In this document: positions 18,149 to 25,124 of the stretch, piece by piece | How positions within the stretch are numbered: the first letter of the stretch is position 1 | How the letters are laid out: every line of letters starts with the position of its first letter | Source: Bacteroidia bacterium | GTDB lineage: Bacteria > Bacteroidota > Bacteroidia > Flavobacteriales > Flavobacteriaceae | Length of the DNA: 64,000 nt | Assembly (NCBI GenBank): GCA_030427585.1 | Contig: JAUIBW010000007.1 | Span: 1-64,000, forward strand | Direction: 5' to 3' | The notes under the pieces: generated by a model | The model's input: the letters and a program-made list of their open reading frames with translations, nothing else | What the model was told of the DNA's origin: nothing | Database searches by the model: none | Made by a program: the position numbers and the translations under genes

Positions 18149-18892
18149 ATGTTTACTACACCCACTTTTTATAAATTTCGCAATAGCGAGTTTATACAAT
18201 ATCTTACCGATGTAAAAAAAAATGTACTACAGCGAGATCCGCAGGCATTACAAGTTGTAACACAGATCGATGCCTTAAACCAGCAAATCTCTGTTATGGA
18301 TGGGGTATATAAAAAACAACTGGGCAGTACCATCACCCAGGAGCTAGAAGCACTAGATAAGCGCCGAGACCTTGCCATTATAGGGATAAGAACAGCTGTA
18401 GAAGCATACACCTATCATTATGATCAGATCAAACAAGATGCTGGCAAAGACCTATTGCAGAGTATAGACCAATATGGCGGTACTATCGCAAGGCAAAATT
18501 ACCAAACAGAAACCACCAACCTACGTAATCTTATACAAGATTGGTCTACTGTTTCTTCTCTAAAATCCGCGATTACTGCTTTGGGACTTGCCGATTGGGC
18601 AAAAGAACTGGGAGAAAGCAATGATTTGTTTAATACCAAATACCTGGAACGTAATACCGAGTATGCCGTAGATAGTAAGGTAAATGTTACCGAGCTTAGA
18701 GACAAAGCCAAAGAAAGCTATACCATACTAATTAATCATATTACGGCTCATGCCACCCTAAACCCATCTAAAGATTATGATACTGTAGTACAAGAAATCA
18801 ATACACTAACCGAGCAATACAATATCCTTGTAGAAAAAAGAGGGGCAATTAGCACCGATACCGATATAGAAGAAGAAATGATACAAGAGTAG
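18149..18892 (+). CDS. DUF6261 family protein
   Basis: A protein of the Bacteroidota family DUF6261, function unknown. I place the start at ATG 18149 (MFTTPTFYKFRNSEFIQYLTD, 247 aa), where family likeness begins; the ORF track starts at a TTG at 17981, adding 56 AT-rich-encoded residues I do not recognise. The body is helical, with the family-like segments ALDKRRDLAIIGIRTAVEAYTYHYD and LLQSIDQYGGTIARQNYQTETTNLRNLIQDW. It ends eight bases before a striking array of palindromes with a 41-bp period, so array and gene may share a transcript. Confidence 0.75.
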   Translation: MFTTPTFYKFRNSEFIQYLTDVKKNVLQRDPQALQVVTQIDALNQQISVMDGVYKKQLGSTITQELEALDKRRDLAIIGIRTAVEAYTYHYDQIKQDAGKDLLQSIDQYGGTIARQNYQTETTNLRNLIQDWSTVSSLKSAITALGLADWAKELGESNDLFNTKYLERNTEYAVDSKVNVTELRDKAKESYTILINHITAHATLNPSKDYDTVVQEINTLTEQYNILVEKRGAISTDTDIEEEMIQE

Positions 18893-18900
18893 GATGATTA

Positions 18901-19077
18901 CTGCATCATGCAGCAACTCTTACCAGGGTTAAAAAACTTTGTTGCATGATGCAGGAACAAAATCCAGATTTAGAAAAGCGTGCTGCACCATGCAGGGGCA
19001 AAATCTACGGTTAAAAAAGCTTCCTGCATGATGCAGCAATACATTCTAATCATAAAAAACCTTCTTGCATGGTGCAG
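18901..19077. repeat. Five-copy palindrome array, exact 41-bp period
   Basis: Five 13-base near-palindromes (consensus YTGCATGATGCAG) begin at 18901, 18942, 18983, 19024 and 19065, each exactly 41 bases apart. The 28-base spacers are related (consensus near aacaaaatctag, then ttaaaaaa), so this is a diverged tandem repeat whose palindromes are better conserved than the spacers. A 41-base period cannot keep a reading frame but is nearly four DNA helical turns. It starts eight bases after the DUF6261 stop codon. Confidence 0.9.
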
Positions 19078-19089
19078 CAGGGTTTTTGA

Positions 19090-19122
19090 AGACCTCACAG
19101 GTTTCGGAAACCTGTGAGGTCT
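19090..19122. repeat. Dispersed palindrome, copy 2
   Basis: A perfect 33-base palindrome with one central base: arms AGACCTCACAGGTTTC and GAAACCTGTGAGGTCT. It lies directly after the 41-bp array and has the same plan as the palindromes at 15949 and 44489. Confidence 0.85.
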
Positions 19123-19376
19123 ATATCAAATATTGGTAAAGAAAGCATTATATCTTGATAGCATTATGGATACAAGGAACCCTAAAAAATATGCAACATC
19201 GAAATGAAGGGGGGATTTACCCCTTATTTTTGAGGGGGCTACAACTAGTTTTACTCATTATTATTAATGTATAATAGTTAAAATACAGTCTCATATAAAA
19301 AAAATTAATATATCCCATACGGGTTCCCGTAAGAATTGTAAGAATTTTCTCCGTAATTTAAGATCAGGAAAAATTC

Positions 19377-19453
19377 TTAAGAACATGTTTAGAAACCATA
19401 TATATCAAAAATTGGTAGTTTTTAGAAAATACGCTTTTTAAACAGTTTCTTAA
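19377..19453. repeat. 77-bp inverted-repeat element
   Basis: Arms TTAAGAACATGTTTAGAAA and TTTTTAAACAGTTTCTTAA match at 16 of 19 positions as an inverted repeat around a 39-base AT-rich middle. A smaller inverted repeat, TAAGAATTTT/AAAATTCTTA (19339-19379), and a 14-base palindrome TACGGGTTCCCGTA (19318-19331) lie next to it. Non-coding; possibly a mobile-element remnant. Confidence 0.5.
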
Positions 19454-19561
19454 TTGCGGGATCAATACCTATACCTAGATATAAAGTATATACCTATAGG
19501 TTAGGTTTTTAACAATTTTTAGTACTACAAACTGAGATATAGTTATTCGTATATCCTATTG

Positions 19562-19786
19562 TTAGTATTTGAATTTAAAAAAGTCAGAGAGAGGATACTC
19601 TAATGCATTGCAGAGCAACCTGATTACTTCGACAGAAGGTCTGGTGTCTGCTTTTTCGATATCAATAATAGTTCGGTAACTTACTCCGGATTTTTCGGCT
19701 AATTCTACCAATGTTAATCCAGCGTCTAGCCGTAAACTTCGCAGTCGATTGCCTAATGCTTCTTTGAATTTATCATCTTTAGCCAT
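19562..19786 (-). CDS. XRE-type HTH regulator, cassette 1
   Basis: A 74-aa single-domain helix-turn-helix protein (Cro/C1 type) from MAKDDKFKEALGNRLRSLR. The recognition region is LTLVELAEKSGVSYRTIIDIEKADTRPSVEVIRLL, and the chain ends just after the domain (LSDFFKFKY), so it has no sensor domain. It is transcribed away from the two microprotein genes at 19911 and 20188, with 124 bases between the starts. The same arrangement recurs at 25125-25795. A TATTTTTG box (-7 type) and two inverted repeats lie in the shared promoter region, consistent with auto- and cross-regulation; this is inference. Confidence 0.85.
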   Translation of the reverse strand: MAKDDKFKEALGNRLRSLRLDAGLTLVELAEKSGVSYRTIIDIEKADTRPSVEVIRLLCNALEYPLSDFFKFKY

Positions 19787-19805
19787 CCTCAAAAATGACT
19801 AATTT

Positions 19806-19828
19806 CCTGTTAGCAAAAATACAGCAGG
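19806..19828 (-). promoter_or_regulatory. Candidate promoter and operator of cassette-1 regulator
   Basis: On the minus strand TATTTTTG (plus-strand 19814-19821) fits the Bacteroidota -7 consensus TAnnTTTG, 28 bases upstream of the regulator start. It is framed by CCTGTT (19806) and AGCAGG (19823), a nearly matched inverted pair, suggesting a binding site over the promoter. Confidence 0.35.
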
Positions 19829-19867
19829 TACCTCTATTTTATTAAACACTTGATTATCTGTTATAAA

Positions 19868-19885
19868 TATGCAGTATATTGCATA
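19868..19885. promoter_or_regulatory. Candidate operator of microprotein operon 1
   Basis: An 18-base near-palindrome, TATGCAGTATATTGCATA (16 of 18 positions symmetrical), 26 bases before the ATG of microprotein A1. The position fits a repressor site over the promoter. Its TGCA half-sites resemble those of the 41-bp array upstream, which may be coincidence. Confidence 0.4.
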
Positions 19886-19910
19886 GTAAAATTAAAAGAT
19901 ATCTCAAGTT

Positions 19911-20162
19911 ATGACCAAAGAAGAGTTGTATCACTATATGTTGGCGTATCAAAAAGAACATCTATTTAGTGAAAAAGGCCAAAGCAATTTTATCGCGCTA
20001 TTAAAAACTTTAAAACCTGATAGTAATCCAAAAGAAGAATTATACCACTATATGTTGGCATATCAAAAAGAACATTTGTTTAGCGAAAAAGACCAAAGTA
20101 ATTTTATTAAAATATTAAACACCTTAAAACCTGATAGCAATTCAAAAGAAGAAGAAAAGTGA
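19911..20162 (+). CDS. Microprotein A1, tandem-duplicated module
   Basis: An 83-aa protein made of two copies of a 38-aa module (KEELYHYMLAYQKEHLFSEK, then QSNFI..L.TLKPDSN) plus a short acidic end. The two copies differ in 15 codons, ten of them silent, so the protein sequence has been kept by selection: strong evidence that this is a real gene. A single-module relative is encoded at 25434-25583, and the neighbouring microprotein B aligns with the module without gaps. No signal peptide or membrane segment is present, so it is probably cytoplasmic and helical. Function unknown; it lies opposite an XRE regulator, 25 bases before microprotein B1. Confidence 0.82.
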   Translation: MTKEELYHYMLAYQKEHLFSEKGQSNFIALLKTLKPDSNPKEELYHYMLAYQKEHLFSEKDQSNFIKILNTLKPDSNSKEEEK

Positions 20163-20187
20163 AAATATAAATTAAAAATCAATAGTC

Positions 20188-20340
20188 ATGACAGAGAAAA
20201 AATTATACGAGCGGTTAATGTGTTACAAAAAAAAATATGGTGTAACCCAGGAAATGCTACAACATTATAAGTGGGCTGTAGAGCTACTTAAACAAAGGCA
20301 ACTTACAGTTAATGGTAATAATCCAGAAGAAGGTATTTAG
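20188..20340 (+). CDS. Microprotein B1
   Basis: A 50-aa protein too short for the ORF track: MTEKKLYERLMCYKKKYGVT then QEMLQHYKWAVELLKQRQ. It is 25/36 identical to microprotein B2 at 25652-25795, which shows that it is a conserved gene. It also aligns end to end with the A module (MT--ELY pattern, tyrosine at 13, LLK end), so A and B are probably paralogues. Mostly helical, basic, no signal peptide. It follows A1 by 25 bases and its stop codon lies inside a long hairpin. Function unknown. Confidence 0.75.
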   Translation: MTEKKLYERLMCYKKKYGVTQEMLQHYKWAVELLKQRQLTVNGNNPEEGI

Positions 20341-20379
20341 CATCTTTCATAGATTATTAATGAAAGATGCTAAATACCT
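20331..20379. terminator. Hairpin ending microprotein operon 1
   Basis: Perfect 20-bp arms, AGGTATTTAGCATCTTTCAT and its complement, around a nine-base loop. The first arm contains the stop codon of microprotein B1. There is no following T-run, so it may protect the 3' end or act with another factor. It also stands 49 bases before the end of the convergent lipoprotein gene. Confidence 0.65.
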
Positions 20380-20427
20380 CATCAAAAGGAGCGTTTAATA
20401 GCACTTGATTTTATTATTAATGTAATC

Positions 20428-21792
20428 CTAGCGTGTACAATCACTGGCATAACTAGCTGAATCATCTTTTTGCCAATTTGTTAGATATGCAGCAGTAGGG
20501 TCATCTACCTGTATACAAGTGAGGGAAGGATTATCTTTTACATATACTTGATTTAAAGTAGCATTGTTCCCATTTTTTATAGTTAAGGCAGTAAGTTTAT
20601 TTAAGCCACAGCCCAATGTAGTCAACCCAGGGTTATTACTTACATCTAACGAAGTGAGTTGATTTTCATAACAAACCAATGTGGTCAATGTAGTGTTTTT
20701 ACTTACATCTAACGACATGAGTTGATTTCTAAAACAATATAGCCTAGTCAATTCAGTATTTTTACTTACATCTAATGAAGTGAGTTGGTTAACGGTACAA
20801 TCTATACTATCTAATTTAATATTTTTGCTTACATCTAACGAAGTAAGTTGATTAGCAGTACAAGTTAGGCGGGTTAATACAGTATTTTTACTTAAATCCA
20901 TACTAGTAATTTGATTTCCGGGACAATACAATATAGTTAACGCAGTAAAATATTCGATTCCGGAAAGATCAGAAATATTTTTGCTAGCTATACCCATCTT
21001 CGTAACCACTTTAGCTTCTTCTATAGATATTTCTCCATCTGTGTTGGTGTCTATTATAGGGTCGGTATGTGCCAGTAATGCATTCTTAAAGTTAAGATCT
21101 GCAAAAACAATATTTTCATTAACATTATTCAACGTTATGGTTACCTTAGCTTCTTTATTCTGTTTTCCGTTGTTTGCCTGTACTGTTGCGGTAAGGATTG
21201 TCCTGGTTTCATAATCAAACAGTGTAGCGTCTTTTACGGTAAGGTTTCCGGTTTTAGCATCTATAGCAAGAGCCCCGGATGGTTCTTCAGCTGTAAGGCT
21301 ATAAGTTAACTCTCCCTGATCAGTAGTGGCCTCTATAATACCAAGGCCCTGATCGGTATTTGGGTTCTCATCTATGGTAGCTTCAAAATCTTTTACTATA
21401 ATAGAAGCATCATTAACATCATTTAGTGTTATGGATACCCTAGCTTCTTTAGTTATATCCCCATTTCTCACCTGTACTTTTGCAGTAAGGGTTTGCCTGG
21501 TTTCATAATCAAATAGTGTAGCATCTTTTACCTTAAGTTTTCCTGTAGCATCTATAGCAAAAGCTCCGGATGGTTCTTCTGTTTTGATAGTATACACTAA
21601 AGTGCCCTGGTTGGTTGTGGCTTCTACAACTCCCAGTTCTAGCCCCGCAATAGGGTTCTCATCTATACTAATTTCCAGATCCTTTATAACAATAGTAGTT
21701 TCTTCAACAGGAGTTGGAGTATCGTCATCACTAGAACATGAAATAATGATAATACTCGTAAGCAATGCAACAAATAATTTTAAATTTTTCAT
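20428..21792 (-). CDS. Lipoprotein with cadherin-like repeats, EF-hand and LRRs
   Basis: A 454-aa surface lipoprotein from MKNLKLFVALL; the lipobox is IISCSSDDD. Two cadherin-like repeats of about 95 residues follow (each containing FxIDATGKLxVKDATLFDYET). Next comes a canonical EF-hand loop DTNTDGEISIEEA (about 262-274), and then six to seven 21-residue leucine-rich repeats of the Bacteroidota type (LTSLDVSKNTxLTxLxCxxNQ). A non-repeat cap with CIQVDDPTAAYLTNWQKD closes it. The parts suggest calcium-dependent binding to a protein or carbohydrate outside the cell. There is no T9SS sorting domain, so lipid anchoring alone holds it. The binding partner is unknown. Confidence 0.82.
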   Translation of the reverse strand: MKNLKLFVALLTSIIIISCSSDDDTPTPVEETTIVIKDLEISIDENPIAGLELGVVEATTNQGTLVYTIKTEEPSGAFAIDATGKLKVKDATLFDYETRQTLTAKVQVRNGDITKEARVSITLNDVNDASIIVKDFEATIDENPNTDQGLGIIEATTDQGELTYSLTAEEPSGALAIDAKTGNLTVKDATLFDYETRTILTATVQANNGKQNKEAKVTITLNNVNENIVFADLNFKNALLAHTDPIIDTNTDGEISIEEAKVVTKMGIASKNISDLSGIEYFTALTILYCPGNQITSMDLSKNTVLTRLTCTANQLTSLDVSKNIKLDSIDCTVNQLTSLDVSKNTELTRLYCFRNQLMSLDVSKNTTLTTLVCYENQLTSLDVSNNPGLTTLGCGLNKLTALTIKNGNNATLNQVYVKDNPSLTCIQVDDPTAAYLTNWQKDDSASYASDCTR

Positions 21793-21983
21793 CTTTTTTG
21801 TTTTACTAAAACAGTATTCCAATTAGGATACAAAGATTTAGCATTTTTATAATAAATACTACCCCATTTACAGGGATTTATAGTATACTTTACAGATATT
21901 GTTTACATTATAACTCTACATAGCTGACATACGGTTGTCACCACCTCATTTTATTTTTGTTTCAAATTAATCCACTATTTACA

Positions 21984-23090
21984 ATGGCAGAATTATTGAA
22001 ACATATTTACACTCAGGAGTTTTTTGAAAAATTTACAGGAGCTTTTCAAAAAGTTGTTCCGGATTTTGATACTTCATCTTTTTTTAAGCAAATTTTTGAT
22101 CCCGAATGGCAACACCTAGAATTGAAGCAACGAATGCGCCATATTACTATCACAGTGCGACATCATTTATCACATGATTATACCAAAAACATAAACGTTC
22201 TATTACAGCTTATCAAACAGCTTCAAAAAGAAAGAATTAAAGAAAATGGTTTAGAGTATATGTTTCTGCCGGATTTTGTAGAATATTATGGTATAGATCA
22301 TTATGATACTTCTATGCTTGCCATCGAAAAAATTACTCAATTTACAAGTTGTGAATTTGCTATTCGCCCTTTTCTCATTAAAAATCCTAAAAAAGGGATA
22401 TTACAAATGAAGAAATGGTCAAAACATAGACACCCAATGGTAAGAAGGTTATCATCTGAAGGTTGCAGACCTCGTTTACCTTGGGCTATGGCGCTTCCTT
22501 TCTTAAAAACCGACCCTACACCTATCCTTTCTATTCTCGAACATTTAAAAAATGACACCTCAGAAACTGTACGAAGAAGTGTCGCCAATAATCTAAATGA
22601 TATTGCTAAGGACAACCCCGATATTGTAGTTGACCTTGCAAAAAAATGGTACAAAAAAACAAAAGAAACCGATTGGTTAGTAAAGCATGGGTGCAGAACT
22701 CTTTTGAAACAAGGAAATACAGAAATCATGAAATTGTTTGGTTTTGGTAATATTCAACATATCAAAATAGAAAAACTACAGATTCTTACCCCAAAAGTTA
22801 GGGTTGGAGAGGTGTTAGCATTCACTTTTCGACTTAATAATACCAGTAATTCTGAATCTAAACTACGCTTAGAATATGGGCTTTATTACCAGAAAGCCAA
22901 CGGAAGCTTATCTAAAAAAGTGTTTAAAATAAGTGAAAAAATATATCCCGAGAAATCGATAACGACTATCAACAGAAAACAGCCTTTTAGAATAATTACG
23001 ACCAGAAAATTTCATACCGGATTGCATCAATTGTCTATTATTATTAATGGAAATGAGTTCGAAAAATACGATTTTGAACTTATCGATTAA
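21984..23090 (+). CDS. DNA alkylation repair glycosylase, AlkC-like
   Basis: A 368-aa protein of the HEAT-like-repeat glycosylases (AlkC/AlkD), which excise positively charged alkylated bases such as 3-methyladenine without base flipping. The start MAELLKHIYTQEFFEKF follows from the family N-terminus. Helical repeats cover about 1-250, with the conserved segments RPFLIKNPKKGILQMKKWSKHRHPMVRRLSSEG and ETVRRSVANNLNDIAKDNPD. The last ~110 residues (KIEKLQILTPKVRVGEVLAFTFRLNNTS) look like an immunoglobulin-like domain, which marks the AlkC branch rather than AlkD. It is a single-gene unit. Confidence 0.82.
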   Translation: MAELLKHIYTQEFFEKFTGAFQKVVPDFDTSSFFKQIFDPEWQHLELKQRMRHITITVRHHLSHDYTKNINVLLQLIKQLQKERIKENGLEYMFLPDFVEYYGIDHYDTSMLAIEKITQFTSCEFAIRPFLIKNPKKGILQMKKWSKHRHPMVRRLSSEGCRPRLPWAMALPFLKTDPTPILSILEHLKNDTSETVRRSVANNLNDIAKDNPDIVVDLAKKWYKKTKETDWLVKHGCRTLLKQGNTEIMKLFGFGNIQHIKIEKLQILTPKVRVGEVLAFTFRLNNTSNSESKLRLEYGLYYQKANGSLSKKVFKISEKIYPEKSITTINRKQPFRIITTRKFHTGLHQLSIIINGNEFEKYDFELID

Positions 23091-23152
23091 ATAGGGTTTT
23101 CTTTAGTATTTTTTACATAGGTAACATTTTGCAATTCTTAATGTGAAACAAT

Positions 23153-23224
23153 ATGTGGGAAGAACGATTAGCATTTTATGACAAACTTATAGCTACCAAT
23201 CCAACCCGCGAAAAAGATATATAG
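23153..23224 (+). pseudogene. 5' remnant of a truncated gene
   Basis: Reads MWEERLAFYDKLIATNPT and then stops after five unrelated codons. The beginning has the style of a real N-terminus, and I vaguely recall Flavobacteriia proteins beginning this way and continuing with ERKGKT. The rest of the gene is missing: the sequence runs directly into the truncated 3' end of a convergent gene, so a deletion joined the two. Confidence 0.45.
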
Positions 23225-23378
23225 AAGCAATTGCGTAGATACCAAATTTTAAGAAAGGAAGTTTTTTAATTTTTTCGCTTGCCGAGAGTCCGTAAAATCC
23301 AAAAATTATAAAGACGAGTGCAACAAAAACCGTTAACAAGTATGGAAGAGAAAAATGAATTTGTGCTAGTGTTTTCAT
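23193..23378 (-). pseudogene. Truncated small membrane protein
   Basis: Begins MKTLAQIHFSLPYLLTVFVAL and carries two hydrophobic helices (residues 9-30 and 42-58), then ends abruptly at YLFRGLDW, the last residues being read from the remnant of the convergent gene. It therefore looks like the N-terminal part of a longer four-helix membrane protein. The neighbours upstream are two other small membrane proteins of similar design. Whether the shortened product is still made is unknown. Confidence 0.5.
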
Positions 23379-23475
23379 TTCTTCTAGCACACCAGTTTTT
23401 TCGAACATTTGTTCTGGTCAAATGAGTCTGATTAAATGGCCAATGCCAATTAATATATTTATGTATCCACCGATT

Positions 23476-23865
23476 TTAAGCGGTAGTCTTTGATTTTTTA
23501 ACCCCAATGACCCCCAATATCCCAATAGGAAGAAGTAAAACCCATTGAGGTGCTAGTATTAATTTATATACACTTGAAAAGATAAAAGCAAATGAAAAAG
23601 TGATGTATAAATAACTTATAAAAGAAACTAATGCTATATCTGCTTTGTTTGTTGGGTTAAAGCCATGTTTAAAATAAAGTATTGAAGAAGTATATAGAAT
23701 GATAGTAACCATATGCCAAACCCCCAATAGTTGAGTTTTTATTTGTAGAGCAATGCTGCTTTCCATCAAAGGATTAATCAAATCTATTTGGCCACCAATT
23801 AGATGTAGGATTGCGGTAAAAATGTTAATTATTCCTGCGATTATCCAATACTTATTTCGCTTCAT
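23476..23865 (-). CDS. Four-helix small membrane protein
   Basis: A 129-aa integral membrane protein of unknown function with four hydrophobic helices (about 7-27, 47-65, 77-99 and 105-122). The start MKRNKYWIIAGIINIFTAILHLIGGQ is typical of small four-helix families that often accompany TetR regulators. It lies 30 bases downstream of another small membrane gene, which overlaps the TetR gene, so the three probably form one operon. No catalytic motif is visible. Confidence 0.65.
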   Translation of the reverse strand: MKRNKYWIIAGIINIFTAILHLIGGQIDLINPLMESSIALQIKTQLLGVWHMVTIILYTSSILYFKHGFNPTNKADIALVSFISYLYITFSFAFIFSSVYKLILAPQWVLLLPIGILGVIGVKKSKTTA

Positions 23866-23895
23866 TATTTAGTTTATTTGATGTGTTCGTGTGTT

Positions 23896-24288
23896 TTATT
23901 TATGACCTGTGTAAAGCATATAAATCGAGTGTGGTAACATTAAGAAAGTCATACCCGAAAAAGGAATCATATACACCCCAATACCCACAATCATTAGATA
24001 TATCCATATGAAATTTTTGGGAATTTGCTTATTCGTTTTCTCTACATGGTTTACCAGAACCCCAATAGGAATAAGTAAAAGTCCGAAATAGAAAAACCAA
24101 AATGCTGCAAAATTTTCATAATTCATTTGTCCATCGAGTAAAGGAAATTCAAAAAGTCCTTCACTTATTTTGAAAAAGGACTTGCCCATAAACCCTGCAA
24201 ATTGCTTCCAAAATGCCCATGGTGAAACTGCCAATAGTGAGTGAATAATCCCAAAGAATATTAATATTTTCCCGTGTATTGTTTTCAT
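23896..24288 (-). CDS. DUF6463-like membrane protein
   Basis: A 130-aa protein with four hydrophobic helices. It starts MKTIHGKILIFFGIIHSLLAVSPWAFWKQF and contains AAFWFFYFGLLLIPIGVLVN and a C-terminal FLMLPHSIYMLYTG, which I associate with the DUF6463 family of small integral membrane proteins; this assignment is from memory and moderate. Its start overlaps the stop of the TetR gene by four bases, so it is the immediate regulatory target of that repressor through a shared transcript. Confidence 0.65.
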   Translation of the reverse strand: MKTIHGKILIFFGIIHSLLAVSPWAFWKQFAGFMGKSFFKISEGLFEFPLLDGQMNYENFAAFWFFYFGLLLIPIGVLVNHVEKTNKQIPKNFIWIYLMIVGIGVYMIPFSGMTFLMLPHSIYMLYTGHK

Positions 24289-24836
24289 ATAGTTATAAAA
24301 TGTTTTAATTCCTTTTTTACTTCTATGAGGTAATTTTTGGATTGTTTTTTGTTTTTTATCATTTCGTGATACCCAATTAAGTATTTATAAAAAATACTCG
24401 CTTTTATAGCAGCATCTTTCTTAGAATATCCGATTTCCTGGAACAACTGAGTGGTAAACTCTAATCTTCTAGTATCAATTTCATCTATAATAGCTTGCAC
24501 CTCCTTATTTTTTATAGCATAGCGTTTTAAGAAAAAAATGAATTCTAAATAAGGGTCATTCTTAAAAGTGATTTTCAAAAATTGTTCAATTTTTTCTTCC
24601 GAAGATTTTGCTTTTTCGGTCTGCTGTATAATTTGATCTGTTTCTGAAGTAATCCAAAAATTTATAAGTTCATCAATGAATTTCTTCTTGGACTTAAAAT
24701 GCCAATAAAAGCTTGACTTGTTGCATTCTAATTTTTTAGCAATCTTTTCTATGACAATACCAGAAATTCCCTGCTCAGAAAAGAGTTTGTATCCCAGTTT
24801 TATCCAATCATTCTTTTGTGCTATTACTTTTGGCAT
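24285..24836 (-). CDS. TetR family transcriptional regulator
   Basis: One-component repressor with a helix-turn-helix head and ligand-binding body. The start MPKVIAQKNDWIKLGYKLF (183 aa) is chosen because the ORF-track extension of 29 codons runs through two operator-like palindromes. The HTH is GISGIVIEKIAKKLECNKSSFYWHFKSKKKFIDELINFW, close to the TetR_N consensus. The rest is helical and diverged, so the ligand is unknown. It heads an operon with two or three small membrane proteins and is presumably self-regulated through the twin sites at 24839-24901. Confidence 0.88.
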   Translation of the reverse strand: MPKVIAQKNDWIKLGYKLFSEQGISGIVIEKIAKKLECNKSSFYWHFKSKKKFIDELINFWITSETDQIIQQTEKAKSSEEKIEQFLKITFKNDPYLEFIFFLKRYAIKNKEVQAIIDEIDTRRLEFTTQLFQEIGYSKKDAAIKASIFYKYLIGYHEMIKNKKQSKNYLIEVKKELKHFITI

Positions 24837-24838
24837 TA

Positions 24839-24901
24839 TTAGACGGTTTCGTTTAAAAAAACAAATGTACAACAAAATCTTTATTAGACGATGTCGTTTA
24901 A
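24839..24901. promoter_or_regulatory. Twin palindromic TetR operators
   Basis: Two 18-base sites, TTAGACGGTTTCGTTTAA (24839-24856) and TTAGACGATGTCGTTTAA (24884-24901), 45 bases apart. Each is a near-palindrome of TTARACGA/TCGTYTAA. The proximal one begins two bases upstream of the tetR start codon. This is the expected layout of a self-repressing TetR gene. Confidence 0.75.
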
Positions 24902-25124
24902 TAAAGGTAATTTTACACAACAATTAATTGAATAGAATAAGGTAGATTAAAATTGGTCTTAGGCATTCTATAAGAGCAAAATTCTTGCTAGAATGAGAAC
25001 TACTAATGCTTAAAATCATATAAAGTAGTGAGACAAGGTTATATGCCAGTACTCAAAAAAATGAATACGGGTTTTGTCTATAAAATCCGATAATAAAAAT
25101 TAAGAAAATTTAAATCATAAAGAT

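Noticed and set aside
18901-19077. CRISPR-like array (13-base repeat, 28-base spacers)
   Set aside because: The repeats are too short and themselves palindromic, the spacers resemble one another, and no cas gene is nearby. It is a diverged tandem repeat.
24837-24923. Longer TetR N-terminus in the ORF track
   Set aside because: The added residues repeat a KR-RLI pattern only because they translate the two operator palindromes; the TetR domain begins at MPKVIAQKND.
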